Source: Flavimobilis massiliensis (GTDB lineage Bacteria; Actinomycetota; Actinomycetes; Actinomycetales; Cellulomonadaceae). From it: 64,000 nucleotides of DNA. Within the stretch, counting starts at the first letter, position 1. Each line of letters opens with the position of its first letter. The DNA lies in NCBI RefSeq assembly GCF_900240335.1, contig NZ_LT964979.1:1116001-1180000 (forward strand). The letters are read 5' to 3'. Below are positions 52,338-62,334 of this stretch, piece by piece. The notes under the pieces are model-generated. The model made no database searches and had not been told where the DNA came from. It was given only the letters and a program-made list of their open reading frames with translations. Position numbers and translations under genes: made by a program.

Positions 52338-53144
52338 ATGAACTCCTCCCTCACGCGCCTCGTGCCGCTCCTCGCGGCCGGGGCCCTCGTCCTCGCCGGC
52401 TGCTCGTCCGACACGGACACCCCGGCGGCCGACACCCAGACCACCCCGGGCGGCACGAGCGTCGCACTCGTCAAGGACGGCGTCCTCACCGTGTGCACCA
52501 ACCCTCCGTTCGCACCCTTCGAGTACATCGAGGGAACCGAGACCGTCGGCCTCGACATGGACATCACGGCAGAGATCGCCAAGGACCTCGGCGTGCCGCA
52601 GAAGGTCATCACGGTCGGCTTCGACGCCATGGAGTCCGGCGCTGCCCTCAACACCGGACAGTGCGACGTCGTCGCGACGGGACTGTCGATCACCGACGCG
52701 CGCAAGCAGAACGTCGACTTCTCCGAGCCCTACTTCAACGCCGATCTCGGCCTGCTCGTCAAGGCAGGCTCGGGCATCGCGTCGGTCGACGACCTCGGGG
52801 GCAAGAAGATCTCGGTCCAGAAGGCCACGGTCGGTGACGACTGGGTCGAGGCCGAGGGGCTCACGGGCGTCCAGTTCGACGACCTCGGCCTCCAGGTCCA
52901 GGCGCTCAACACCGGCCAGGTCGAGGCCGCCATCAACGACTTCGCGGTGCTCGGCACGTACGTCGGCGACGGTCTCGAGCTCGTCGCGACGATCCCGACC
53001 GACGACACCTACGGCCTCGCCGTGAAGAAGGGCAACACCGCACTCCTCGAGAAGGTCAACGCGACACTCGCGCGCATCAAGGGCGACGGCACGTGGACGA
53101 GGATCCACACCGACCGCATCGGCGTGGCCCCTGCCGAGGACTGA
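52338..53144 (+). CDS. Polar amino-acid ABC transporter, substrate-binding lipoprotein
   Basis: 268-aa SBP_bac_3-type binding protein. Signal peptide with lipobox LAGC (ALVLAGCSS), a Thr/Asp/Pro linker, then LTVCTNPPFAPFEYIEG, VGLDMDITAEIAKDLG, DVVATGLSITDARKQNVDFSEPY and GKKISVQKATVGDDWV. These are typical of glutamine/glutamate/cystine binders. ATG 52338 is preferred over 52326 because it gives a normal signal peptide. First gene of a three-gene importer. The exact amino acid is not determinable. Confidence 0.9.
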   Translation: MNSSLTRLVPLLAAGALVLAGCSSDTDTPAADTQTTPGGTSVALVKDGVLTVCTNPPFAPFEYIEGTETVGLDMDITAEIAKDLGVPQKVITVGFDAMESGAALNTGQCDVVATGLSITDARKQNVDFSEPYFNADLGLLVKAGSGIASVDDLGGKKISVQKATVGDDWVEAEGLTGVQFDDLGLQVQALNTGQVEAAINDFAVLGTYVGDGLELVATIPTDDTYGLAVKKGNTALLEKVNATLARIKGDGTWTRIHTDRIGVAPAED

Positions 53145-53151
53145 TCCAACG

Positions 53152-53991
53152 ATGTCCACGCAGACTCCGGCCGCGTCCGGGAACGTTCGTGCCCGGACGC
53201 GGCCGAGTCCGCGCAGGCGACGCCTGTACGCCTCGATCGTCCAGTACGCCGTCCTCGTCGCCGTCCTCGTTGCGCTCGCCCTCGCCCTCGACTGGGAGAG
53301 CCTCGGAGAGAACGTCTTCAACGTCGAGGCGGCCAAGCTGCTCCTACCGAGCCTTCCGCGCGCATTCGCGAACACGTTGATCTACACGGTCGCGGCGTTC
53401 GCGGTCGGCCTCGTGCTCGGCACGACGCTCGCCCTCATGCGCCTGTCGTCGGTCACCCTCTATCGCGGCATCGCCACCGTGTACGTCGAGTTCTTCCGCG
53501 GGATCCCTGCGCTGCTCTTCGTCCTCACGGTGGCGTACGCGCTGCCGTTCGCGCTCGGGTTCTCGATCGGCTCGACGACCCTCAAGGTCGCGATCGCGCT
53601 CGGCATGGTCTCGGCCGCCTACATCGCCGAGACGCTGCGCGCAGGCCTCCAGGCCGTGCCGAAGGGGCAGGTCGAGGCCGCGCGCTCGCTCGGCATGAGC
53701 CACACCCGCACCATGGTGACGGTCGTCGTCCCGCAGGCGTTCCGCATCGTCCTGCCGCCCATGACGAACGAGGTCATCCTTCTCACGAAGGACACGTCGC
53801 TCGTCTACGCGATGGGGCTCATGGTCGAGGAGTACGAGCTCACGAAGATCGGCCAGAACATGCTGTCGAACCCCGCGGGCGGCGGCCTCACGGCGCTCTT
53901 CGTCGTCGGTGCGTGCTACCTCGTCATCACGATCCCGCTCGGCATCTTCGCGCGAAGGCTCGAGGCCAAGGGTGCAAGGAGCCGCTCATGA
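53152..53991 (+). CDS. Amino-acid ABC transporter permease (HisM/GlnP type)
   Basis: 279 aa with about five membrane helices after a basic N-terminus (RTRPSPRRRRLYASIV). The family motifs are ALPRAFANTLIYTVAAF-like SLPRAFANTLIYTVAA, EFFRGIPALLFVLTVAYALP and the EAA loop AETLRAGLQAVPKGQVEAARSLG. 7 nt after the binding-protein stop; its stop overlaps the ATPase ATG. Probably forms a homodimeric channel, since only one permease gene is present. Confidence 0.92.
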   Translation: MSTQTPAASGNVRARTRPSPRRRRLYASIVQYAVLVAVLVALALALDWESLGENVFNVEAAKLLLPSLPRAFANTLIYTVAAFAVGLVLGTTLALMRLSSVTLYRGIATVYVEFFRGIPALLFVLTVAYALPFALGFSIGSTTLKVAIALGMVSAAYIAETLRAGLQAVPKGQVEAARSLGMSHTRTMVTVVVPQAFRIVLPPMTNEVILLTKDTSLVYAMGLMVEEYELTKIGQNMLSNPAGGGLTALFVVGACYLVITIPLGIFARRLEAKGARSRS

Positions 53992-54767
53992 CCGCCCAGG
54001 CGACAGCCCCCGTCGTCGACATCCGGGGCCTCCACAAGTCCTTCGGGGAGCGCAAGGTGCTCAAGGGCGTCGACCTCACGATCGCCCCGGGCGAGGTCGT
54101 GTGCGTCATCGGCCCGTCGGGCTCGGGCAAGTCGACGCTGCTGCGCTGCGTCAACCAGCTCGAGACCGCGACCGCCGGCAGCGTCGAGGTGCTCGGGACC
54201 GAGATCACGGACCCGGACGTCGACATTGACGCGGTGCGTTCCCAGGTTGGCATGGTCTTCCAGGGTTTCAACCTCTTCGCGCACCTCACGGTGCTCGAGA
54301 ACTGCACGGTCGCGCAGCGCAAGGTCCTGCGCCGTTCGAAGGAGGAGGCCAAGCGGATCGCGCTCGGGAACCTCGAGCGGGTCGGGCTCGGTGACCGCGG
54401 CGACGCCCACCCGCACCAGCTCTCGGGCGGCCAGCAGCAGCGCGTCGCGATCGCACGGGCCCTCGCGATGGACCCGCAGCTCATGCTCTTCGACGAGCCG
54501 ACCTCGGCGCTCGACCCCGAGCTCGTCGGCGACGTCCTCGCCGTCATGCGCGCGCTCGCCGAGGGTGGCATGACGATGATGGTCGTCACGCACGAGATGG
54601 CGTTCGCGCGGGACGTCGCCGATCGCGTTGTCTTCATCGACGGTGGCGTCATCGTCGAGGAAGGTGCTCCGGCCGACGTCATCGGCAACCCGCAGCACCC
54701 GCGCACGCAACTGTTCCTGCAGCGCGTGCTCGACCCGACGCACGCGCACGGGACGACCACCGACTGA
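53988..54767 (+). CDS. Amino-acid ABC transporter ATP-binding protein (GlnQ/HisP type)
   Basis: 259-aa ABC ATPase: Walker A GPSGSGKST, Q-loop MVFQGFNLFAHLTVLEN, signature LSGGQQQRVAIARALAM, Walker B LMLFDEPTSALDPE and H-loop VVTHEMAFARDVADR, all characteristic of polar amino-acid importers. Start ATG 53988 overlaps the permease stop. A bidirectional terminator follows. Confidence 0.94.
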   Translation: MTAQATAPVVDIRGLHKSFGERKVLKGVDLTIAPGEVVCVIGPSGSGKSTLLRCVNQLETATAGSVEVLGTEITDPDVDIDAVRSQVGMVFQGFNLFAHLTVLENCTVAQRKVLRRSKEEAKRIALGNLERVGLGDRGDAHPHQLSGGQQQRVAIARALAMDPQLMLFDEPTSALDPELVGDVLAVMRALAEGGMTMMVVTHEMAFARDVADRVVFIDGGVIVEEGAPADVIGNPQHPRTQLFLQRVLDPTHAHGTTTD

Positions 54768-54781
54768 CGACGTCGAGCTTC

Positions 54782-54809
54782 ACGTGAGGAGGGCCGGCCC
54801 TTCTCACGT
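54782..54809. terminator. Bidirectional terminator between convergent units
   Basis: 14-bp stem ACGTGAGGAGGGCC / GGCCCTTCTCACGT with one G-U pair and an almost loopless centre. It begins 15 nt after the ATPase stop and abuts the stop of the convergent Vms1-like gene. Confidence 0.75.
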
Positions 54810-56000
54810 TCAGACGTACGCGGTCGCCCACGGACGCCCGCGGCCGCGGCCGGTCGACGCACGAGGCTGCGGCTCGGCCACGTCCCAGCGGAGGATCGCA
54901 CCGATCCCGTCGACGAGCGGCGCCGTGCCGGGCTCGACGAAGGACACGCCTGCGTCCTGGCCGATCGCGGCGCGGAGCACGGCGATGACCGCGTCCATCT
55001 CCCGCAGGTGCGGCTCGCCCTGCGCAACGAGGACGTCGGGCGTGAGTGAGAGCGCCGCCCAGTCGTCACCCGCCCAGACGAGCGGTCCCTCGCCCACGGT
55101 GCGCTGCACGGTCGTCTCGAGAACGAGCTCCGCGACGCGCCCTTCCCTCGACGCCCTGACGACGGCGTCGAGCCCCGTGAGGGCGCCGCGTCCCAGCGCC
55201 AGGCCCTCGGTGAGGCGCGCGACCACGGCAGCGCGCCGTCGCACGCGATGCGACTCGAGGGAGCCACGGAGCCGTGCCTCGAAGATGTCCTGCGCTCCGG
55301 TCGCTCCCCGTGACCCTCCTGGGATCTCGACGACGAGTGCCCGGGCACGGGAACCGAGAGCACGCCCGACGAGCCCGACGGCACGCGTGTCGCCGGTGAG
55401 GACGATGATCTCGGGGCCGTCTGTGGCGACGAGCCGGTCGACGACCGAGGCCACCGAGTGTGCGTTGCGGGACCACGCGTCCTGGGTCCTCCGGACGGCC
55501 CGGCTCTCGGAGATGCCACCGTGGCCGGGTTGGGTGATGTCGGCGCGCTCGCCGTCGATGCACGCCTGCCACGCGACGTCGCTGCTCCCCCAACCGCGCC
55601 GGACGAGGTCGGCCCCGGCGCGGTCGACCGTGACGACGACGTGGTCGACGGCTTCGTCGGAGTAGACGGCCGCGGGAAGGAGATCGGGCGTCGCGCCACG
55701 TGCGACACGTGAGGACGGCGGGGAGGTGACGAGCGGGCGGTCGACGAGGATCCCGTCGACGTCCGTCGCGACGAGCAGGCGCCCGCCGATGCTGTCGTCG
55801 CGGATCGGGATGGCCACAGCGTCGTCGAGCATGCCGAGGAGCTCGGCCGGTGTGTCGGAGAGCTCGAGAATGCGGCGGAGCGGTCGCCAGCGTTCGGCGA
55901 TCTCACGTTCGTGGCGACCACCGGCGCGACTCACGTCGAGGTGGACGCTCGTGAAGGGGCCGGGACGGCCGAGGAGGGGACGGATCCAGTCGACGAGCAT
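54810..56000 (-). CDS. Vms1/baeRF-type protein (Rv2629-like, eRF1-fold)
   Basis: 396-aa protein resembling mycobacterial Rv2629, whose family has been grouped with Vms1/ANKZF1 peptidyl-tRNA hydrolases and bacterial eRF1-like proteins. Recognisable stretches: FTSVHLDVSRAGG, AERWRPLRRILE, VYSDEAVDHVVVTVDRAGAD and the C-terminal APLVDGIGAILRWDV. By family knowledge it may act in ribosome rescue or translation termination. Start ATG 56000 follows GAGG by 5 nt; the frame is open further upstream but without a ribosome-binding site. Assignment rests on overall pattern, not on a catalytic motif. Confidence 0.7.
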   Translation of the reverse strand: MLVDWIRPLLGRPGPFTSVHLDVSRAGGRHEREIAERWRPLRRILELSDTPAELLGMLDDAVAIPIRDDSIGGRLLVATDVDGILVDRPLVTSPPSSRVARGATPDLLPAAVYSDEAVDHVVVTVDRAGADLVRRGWGSSDVAWQACIDGERADITQPGHGGISESRAVRRTQDAWSRNAHSVASVVDRLVATDGPEIIVLTGDTRAVGLVGRALGSRARALVVEIPGGSRGATGAQDIFEARLRGSLESHRVRRRAAVVARLTEGLALGRGALTGLDAVVRASREGRVAELVLETTVQRTVGEGPLVWAGDDWAALSLTPDVLVAQGEPHLREMDAVIAVLRAAIGQDAGVSFVEPGTAPLVDGIGAILRWDVAEPQPRASTGRGRGRPWATAYV

Positions 56001-56290
56001 CGTGGCCTCGTTTCCCGAGTGGACCCGCCTGATCGACCGGTCCCGTACGTTCAAGGGTGCGCCATCCGGAGCAGCCGCGCCAGCCCCGCGGTGATCCATG
56101 TCACACACCGTCGCGCCCTCGAGTCCGTCTCACGAACCGGGACTACCCATCCCAACCGGCGGTCCTGCGCGTCGACGAGACCCTCCGCCCGACGGGGCAG
56201 TGCCCCGCCTCACCCGCACGTTCCTGCGCCCCGCGCGCACCGACAGGACTAGCAGCACCGCGGCACAACCCCGTCACGACGCGCTCACTG

Positions 56291-56309
56291 TCACAACGAC
56301 ACTTTGTGA
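56291..56309 (+). promoter_or_regulatory. Palindrome upstream of the YeiH-type gene
   Basis: TCACAA-n7-TTGTGA, a perfect 6-bp inverted repeat ending 54 bp before the start of the transporter gene. It has the form of a dimeric repressor/activator site (T-n-A symmetric). The remainder of the 363-bp divergent gap 56001-56363 shows no gene. Confidence 0.4.
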
Positions 56310-56363
56310 GACCCGAACCAGGGCGGCGTTCTGTCGGGCCCGCGCGGCACGGAGGATGGAGCC

Positions 56364-57446
56364 ATGTCCGGCACACCCACCGCGCTTTCCGACCGCCCGC
56401 GCACGAGGCATCTCGACCGGAGGCTCGCACCGCCGCAGAAGCCCCGCAAGCTCGTCGCAGGGGTCGCGCTCAGCATCGTGGCCGCTCTCGTCACGGTCGG
56501 CGTCAGCCGGTTCCTGCCTGGGGTGAGCCCGGTCATCATCGCGATCGTCCTCGGGGTCCTCTCGGCGAACATTGTGACTCTTCCCGCCGCCCTCACCCCC
56601 GGTCTCAGCCTCTCGTCGAGGAAGCTGCTAAGGGCCGGCATCGTGCTCCTCGGCCTCCAGGTCTCGCTCGCCGACATCCGCAGCCTCGGCGCCCCGCTCC
56701 TCCTCGTCGTCGTCGCCGTCGTCGCCGGAGGCCTGCTCGGCACGGTCGCACTCGGTCGGCTCCTGCGCGTCCGGTCCCACCTCACGCTGCTCGTCGCGTG
56801 CGGCTTCTCGATCTGCGGCGCCGCCGCGGTCGCGGGAGCGGCCGGAGTCACCGACCCCGACGACGAGGCCGAGGAGGACACGATCACGGCTGTCGCCCTC
56901 GTCGTGATCTTTGGGACCCTCATGATCCCGCTCGTCCCCGCGCTCGCTCACCTGCTCGCGCTCGACACCGTGACAGCGGGCATGTGGGCGGGCGGCTCGA
57001 TCCACGAGATCGCCCAGGTCGTCGCGGTCGGCGGGGTCCTCGGCGGCGCCGGCCTCACGACCGCCGTGCTCGTCAAGCTCACCCGCGTCCTCACGCTCGC
57101 GCCCGTCATGGCAGCGCTGAGCCTGCGTGAACGGCGCCGGGAACGGACCGGCGGCGCGACGGACCGGGTGGGCGGGAACCGTCGTCGGCCGCCGATCGTG
57201 CCCCTGTTCGTCGTCGGATTCCTCGGCATGGTGCTCGTGCGGTCCTTCGTCGCCGTGCCCGCCGGCCTCCTCGCCGCGGGCCAGGGCCTCCAGACGCTGC
57301 TCCTCGCCGCTGCGATGTTCGGCCTCGGCAGCGGCGTGCAGCTCAGGAGCCTCGTGCGGGTCGGGTTCCGGCCGTTCGCACTCGCAGGGCTCTCGACGGT
57401 TCTCGTCGCGGTTCTCGCGCTCGCCGGGGTGCTGCTCGTCGCGTGA
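56364..57446 (+). CDS. YeiH-family putative sulfate exporter (UPF0324)
   Basis: 360-aa integral membrane protein with about ten hydrophobic segments. Family markers: LLRAGIVLLGLQVSLADI, CGFSICGAAAVAGAAG, the acidic loop TDPDDEAEEDTI and GGSIHEIAQVVAVGG. Members are annotated as putative sulfate exporters, often controlled by a LysR-type activator; neither role nor regulator is shown here. Ribosome-binding site GGAGGATGGAG just before ATG 56364. Convergent with chorismate mutase, 16 bp between stops. Confidence 0.88.
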   Translation: MSGTPTALSDRPRTRHLDRRLAPPQKPRKLVAGVALSIVAALVTVGVSRFLPGVSPVIIAIVLGVLSANIVTLPAALTPGLSLSSRKLLRAGIVLLGLQVSLADIRSLGAPLLLVVVAVVAGGLLGTVALGRLLRVRSHLTLLVACGFSICGAAAVAGAAGVTDPDDEAEEDTITAVALVVIFGTLMIPLVPALAHLLALDTVTAGMWAGGSIHEIAQVVAVGGVLGGAGLTTAVLVKLTRVLTLAPVMAALSLRERRRERTGGATDRVGGNRRRPPIVPLFVVGFLGMVLVRSFVAVPAGLLAAGQGLQTLLLAAAMFGLGSGVQLRSLVRVGFRPFALAGLSTVLVAVLALAGVLLVA

Positions 57447-57462
57447 CCGATGTGCCTGCGTC

Positions 57463-57818
57463 TCAGGAGTAGATGTCGAGAGGCGGGACGTCACCGTCGC
57501 CGCGCGCCGCGATGAGCGCGTGGTGGTGCTTGACCTGCGTGACGATGAAGCTGCGGAAGTCCTCGGCGAGAGCCGGGTCGAGGCCTGCGTCGGCGGCGAT
57601 CTGACCGAGCCGCGCGATCTGCTCGCGCTCCCGCGTGAGGTCCTCGGGCGGCAGCCCTCCCACGGCTTTGAGCTCGCCGACGCGTCGCGTGCACTTGAAG
57701 CGCTCCGCGAGGAGGTACATGAGGGCGCCGTCGATGTTGTCGATCGAGTGGCGCAGTCGCAGGATCTCGGCGGGCATGGCGGTCTCGGAGCCGGGGGTGC
57801 CCTCGGTGGTGCCGGGCA

Positions 57819-57819
<1 letters not shown>
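57463..57819 (-). CDS. Chorismate mutase, AroQ class
   Basis: 118-aa all-helical chorismate mutase. Helix 1 LRLRHSIDNIDGALMYLLAERFK contains the Arg-x-x-Ile-Asp pattern; KCTRRVGELKAVGGLPPEDLTRER carries the active-site Arg and Lys. The C-terminal helix ends FRSFIVTQVKHHHALI. Converts chorismate to prephenate for Phe/Tyr synthesis. ATG 57819 overlaps the clpX stop, so the gene is translated with clpX although unrelated in function. A leading GTG (57822) is in frame. In Actinobacteria such small mutases pair with DAHP synthase, which is not in the window. Confidence 0.92.
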
Positions 57820-59090
<1,271 letters not shown>

Positions 59091-59145
59091 GGCCACTCCC
59101 TCTCTTCCGCCCGTCCCTGACGACGGACCACCTCTCCATGGAACA

Positions 59146-59183
59146 CCACCGGAGCGTCGAAGTCGCGCCCGACGCTCCGGTGG
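59146..59183 (-). terminator. Hairpin between clpP2 and clpX
   Basis: 14-bp perfect stem (59146-59159 with 59170-59183) with a 10-nt loop, 10 nt past the clpP2 stop and 56 nt before the clpX start. It probably lowers read-through so that clpX is expressed partly from its own promoter. Confidence 0.7.
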
Positions 59184-59192
59184 GGCCCTGAG

Positions 59193-59903
59193 TCACTGTG
59201 CGGGCAGCACCGGCGTCTTGCGGGACTCCATGACCTGGTCGACAATCCCGTACTCGACGGCCTGGGCGGCCGAGAGGATCTTGTCGCGCTCGATGTCCTT
59301 GCGGACCTGGTCGAGCGGCGTGCCCGTGTGCTTGGCGAGCGTCTCCTCGAGCCACTCGCGCATGCGGATGAGCTCGTTCGCGTGGATCTCGATGTCCGAC
59401 GCCTGGGCGTAGCCGCCGCCCTCCATCGCGGGCTGGTGGATGAGGACGCGCGCGTTCGGCAGCGCGAGGCGCTTGCCGGGCTGACCGGCGGCGAGCAGCA
59501 CGGCGGCGGCCGAGGCTGCCTGGCCGAGGCACACGGTCTGCACCTGCGACTTGATGTACTGCATCGTGTCGTAGATCGCCGTCATCGCGGTGAACGAGCC
59601 GCCGGGCGAGTTGATGTAGACCGAGATGTCGCGGTCTGGGTCCTGGCTCTCGAGGACGAGGAGCTGGGCCATGACGTCGTCGGCTGAGGCGTCGTCGACC
59701 TGCACGCCGAGGAAGATGATGCGGTCCTCGAACAGCTTGGTGTACGGGTCCTGGCGCTTGAAGCCGTACGGCGTGCGCTCCTCGAAGTTCGGCAGGATGT
59801 ACCGGCTCTGCGGCCCCTGGGGGGCGCTGCCGCCGAAGATCGCGCCGGCGTACGGGCCGGCGAGGCGCTGCGCGGTCGAGATGTACTGGGACTCGATGCT
59901 CAT
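59193..59903 (-). CDS. clpP2: ATP-dependent Clp protease proteolytic subunit 2
   Basis: Serine protease subunit; in Actinobacteria ClpP1 and ClpP2 form a mixed, essential tetradecamer. 236 aa with a 50-residue N-terminal region before the core (FEDRIIFLGVQVDD). Triad: S131 (GQAASAAAVLL), H156 (LIHQP) and an Asp in VRKDIERDKIL (about D203). Ribosome-binding site GGAGAG 4 nt before ATG 59903. 44 nt after the clpP1 stop. Confidence 0.96.
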   Translation of the reverse strand: MSIESQYISTAQRLAGPYAGAIFGGSAPQGPQSRYILPNFEERTPYGFKRQDPYTKLFEDRIIFLGVQVDDASADDVMAQLLVLESQDPDRDISVYINSPGGSFTAMTAIYDTMQYIKSQVQTVCLGQAASAAAVLLAAGQPGKRLALPNARVLIHQPAMEGGGYAQASDIEIHANELIRMREWLEETLAKHTGTPLDQVRKDIERDKILSAAQAVEYGIVDQVMESRKTPVLPAQ

Positions 59904-59947
59904 CGAGCTCTCCTTCAGGTCTGGTGTCCGGTCGGGGCGGGAGGCGC

Positions 59948-60568
59948 TCAGGCGCCCGTGCCGCCGCCGCCCGGGACGGAGCCGGCGTGGGTGACGACGT
60001 GGTCGATGAAGCCGTACTCGAGGGCCTCGGTCGCGGTGAACCAGCGGTCGCGGTCGGCGTCCGAGCTGATCTGCTCGACGCTCTTGCCGGTCTGCTGCGC
60101 CGTGAGGTCCGCGAGGACGCGCTTCATGTGGAGGATGAGCTCGGCGTTGATGCGGACGTCGGTCGCGGTGCCGCCGATGCCGCCCGAGGGCTGGTGCATC
60201 ATGACGCGTGCGTGCGGCGTCGCGAAGCGCTTGCCCGGGGCGCCTGACGAGAGCAGGAACTGCCCCATCGAGGCGGCGAGCCCCATGGCGACGGTGGCGA
60301 CGTCAGGCTGGATGTACTGCATGGTGTCGTAGATCGCCATGCCGGCCGTGATCGAGCCGCCCGGGGAGTTGATGTAGAGGTAGATGTCCTTCTCGGGGTC
60401 CTCGGCTGCGAGGAGCATGAGCTGGGCACAGATCGCGTTCGCGTTCTCGTCGCGCACCTCGGATCCGAGCCAGATGATCCGCTCCTTGAGGAGGCGGTTG
60501 TAGATGCTGTCGTTGAGGCCGAGTCCGGCTCCCTCACCGCGTGCTGCCACGGGCGTCTGCTCGATCAC
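59948..60568 (-). CDS. clpP1: ATP-dependent Clp protease proteolytic subunit 1
   Basis: Partner of ClpP2. 206 aa from GTG 60568. Triad S100 (MGLAASMGQFLL), H125 (MMHQPSGGIGGTATD) and an Asp in ISSDADRD (about D170). The GTG is chosen because GAGGGAG stands 6 nt upstream; a TTG further upstream is less likely. A GlyGly-rich C-tail (GGGGTGA) is present. Candidate ClgR site about 90 nt upstream. Confidence 0.96.
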   Translation of the reverse strand: MIEQTPVAARGEGAGLGLNDSIYNRLLKERIIWLGSEVRDENANAICAQLMLLAAEDPEKDIYLYINSPGGSITAGMAIYDTMQYIQPDVATVAMGLAASMGQFLLSSGAPGKRFATPHARVMMHQPSGGIGGTATDVRINAELILHMKRVLADLTAQQTGKSVEQISSDADRDRWFTATEALEYGFIDHVVTHAGSVPGGGGTGA

Positions 60569-60655
60569 GTGGGTCTCCCTCAATGGTCCCGTTGGTGTAT
60601 CCGTTGTCGACCCTAACGCCCGGGGTCCCCGGTTCCTGCCCGTCGGGGCCTCTGT

Positions 60656-60668
60656 TTCGCTGACGGCG
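60656..60668 (-). promoter_or_regulatory. ClgR-like site upstream of clpP1P2
   Basis: CGCCGTCAGCGAA on the minus strand resembles the ClgR core CGC-Y-n-A-n-R-GCG-WW with one mismatch (T for the central A). ClgR activates clpP1P2 in Actinobacteria, and the site is 88 nt before the clpP1 start. Weak evidence. Confidence 0.35.
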
Positions 60669-60681
60669 CACGGGTCGGACG

Positions 60682-60722
60682 ACGAAGGCCGTGCCCCCGC
60701 GTCGCGGGGGCACGGCCTTCGT
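60682..60722 (-). terminator. Strong terminator after tig
   Basis: About 19 bp of perfect stem (60682-60700 with 60704-60722) around a short loop, 17 nt past the trigger factor stop. It separates tig from the clpP1P2 promoter. Confidence 0.8.
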
Positions 60723-60739
60723 GACGTGCGGGGTGAGGC

Positions 60740-62083
60740 TCAGTCCTCGTCGCTGTCCGCGGCGGCCGCGGCTGCGTCCTCGAGGACCTCGGTCGCGGCG
60801 TCCTCCTCGTCCGAGCCGATGAACTCGGAGAGGTCGACGACGTTGCCGGACGCGTCCTTGACCTCGACGGCGCGCAGCGCGACCGCGAGGGACTTGGAGC
60901 GCGCGACCTCAGCGACGACTGAGGGGATCTGGCCGCCCTTGTCGATCTGCTGGATGAACTCGTTGGGGTCCATGCCGTACTGGCGCGCCGACTGCAGGAG
61001 GAACTCGAGGAGCTCGCCCTGGCCGACCTTGATCTCGAGCTTCTCGGCGAGGGTGTCGAGGAGGATCTGGTTGCGCAGGGCGACCGTGGCCTCCTCGCGG
61101 ACCTCCTCGCGGTGCTCGTCGTCCTCGAGACGGCCCTCGGACTCGAGGTGACGGTGGATCTCCGCCTCGACGACGCCCGCGGGCACGGGGATCTCGACGG
61201 CGCCGAGGAGCGCCTCGAGGAGGTTGTCGCGCGCCTGGACGGCCTGCTGGGAGACCTTGGACTTCCCGACCTGCTCACGGAGGTCCTCGGTGAGCTCGGC
61301 AATCGTGTCGAACTCGGAGGCCATCTGCGCGAAGTCGTCGTCGGCGTCGGGGAGCTCGCGCTCCTTGACCGAGGTGACCTTCACCGTGATGGTTGCGTCC
61401 TTGCCAGCGTGCTCGCCGCCCGCGAGGGGCGACGTGAAGATCGCGTCCTCACCTGCGGAGAGGCCGATGAGCGCCTCGTCGAGGCCCTCGAGCATCGTGC
61501 CCGAGCCGATCTGGTAGGACGTGCCGGAGACGGTGTCGATCTCCTCGTCCTCGATCTTCGCGGACATGTCGATGACAACGTAGTCCTTGTCCTGCGCGGG
61601 ACGGTCGACGCCGACGAGGGAGCCGAAGCGCTCGCGCAGCGCGTCGAGGCGCGCCGCGACGTCCTCGTCGGTCACGGCGACGTCGTCGACCGTGATCTCG
61701 AGCGAGGAGACCTCGGGGATCTCGATCTCGGGACGCACCTCGACCTCGGCGGTGAAGTGGAGCTCACCCTCGGTCTCGGACGGGTCCGGAACCTTGGTGA
61801 CCTCGACGGACGGCTGGGCGAGCGGGCGGAGCTTCTGCTCGCGCACGGCCTCGCCGTAGAAGCCGGGCAGGCCGTCGTTGATCGCGTGCTCGAGGACGAC
61901 GCCGCGGCCGACACGCTGGTCGATGATGCGCGGCGGAACCTTGCCCTTGCGGAAGCCCGGGATCGAGACCTCCTTGGCGATGTGCTCGTACGCGTGGTCG
62001 ATGCTCGGCTTGAGCTCGTCGTACGTCACCTCCACCGTGAGCTTGACCTTCGTGGGCTCGAGGGTTTCGACGGCGCTCTTCAC
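60740..62083 (-). CDS. tig: Trigger factor (ribosome-bound chaperone, peptidyl-prolyl isomerase)
   Basis: 447 aa from GTG 62083. Ribosome-binding N-domain with the signature IPGFRKGKVPPRIID; the FKBP-type PPIase domain (DRPAQDKDYVVIDMSAK, GSGTMLEGLDEALIGLSAGE) and the long helical C-domain follow. The acidic tail (SDEEDAATEVLEDAAAAAADSDED, given in part) is usual. GTG 62083 has GGAG 9 nt upstream; the longer ORF crosses the leader hairpin. First of tig / clpP1P2 / clpX. Confidence 0.96.
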   Translation of the reverse strand: MKSAVETLEPTKVKLTVEVTYDELKPSIDHAYEHIAKEVSIPGFRKGKVPPRIIDQRVGRGVVLEHAINDGLPGFYGEAVREQKLRPLAQPSVEVTKVPDPSETEGELHFTAEVEVRPEIEIPEVSSLEITVDDVAVTDEDVAARLDALRERFGSLVGVDRPAQDKDYVVIDMSAKIEDEEIDTVSGTSYQIGSGTMLEGLDEALIGLSAGEDAIFTSPLAGGEHAGKDATITVKVTSVKERELPDADDDFAQMASEFDTIAELTEDLREQVGKSKVSQQAVQARDNLLEALLGAVEIPVPAGVVEAEIHRHLESEGRLEDDEHREEVREEATVALRNQILLDTLAEKLEIKVGQGELLEFLLQSARQYGMDPNEFIQQIDKGGQIPSVVAEVARSKSLAVALRAVEVKDASGNVVDLSEFIGSDEEDAATEVLEDAAAAAADSDED

Positions 62084-62140
62084 TTCGATGAACTCCAGCA
62101 AGTCGGGGGGCGACCCGGGGTGACCGTGATCGACCAGGTG

Positions 62141-62209
62141 GTGCCGGCTCAGCCGGCACGGCTGACGGGCGGCCACGCGCCGAGGCGCGCGGGTAACCCT
62201 GGAATCCTA
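62141..62209 (-). promoter_or_regulatory. tig promoter and leader hairpin
   Basis: TAGGAT (62209-62204, minus strand) is a candidate -10; the predicted leader of about 114 nt holds an 8-bp perfect hairpin GTGCCGGC-tca-GCCGGCAC (62141-62159) and a second GC stem near 62174. No tRNA gene, which often lies here in relatives, is visible. Confidence 0.4.
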
Positions 62210-62334
62210 CTCCACGTGGGCTCTTGGGGCCCGCGCCGTGGACGTGACGTGCGTCCGGGCGGTCCCGGCCCGGGATACCGTCGAGCCTGGCGGCGACGAA
62301 GAGGCTGCTCGACGCGACGGCGCGCCAGCTCGCG

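Noticed and set aside
62084..62240. tRNA gene upstream of tig, a common actinobacterial arrangement
   Set aside because: No cloverleaf, anticodon arm or T-loop GTTCRA sequence can be formed; only two short GC hairpins are seen.
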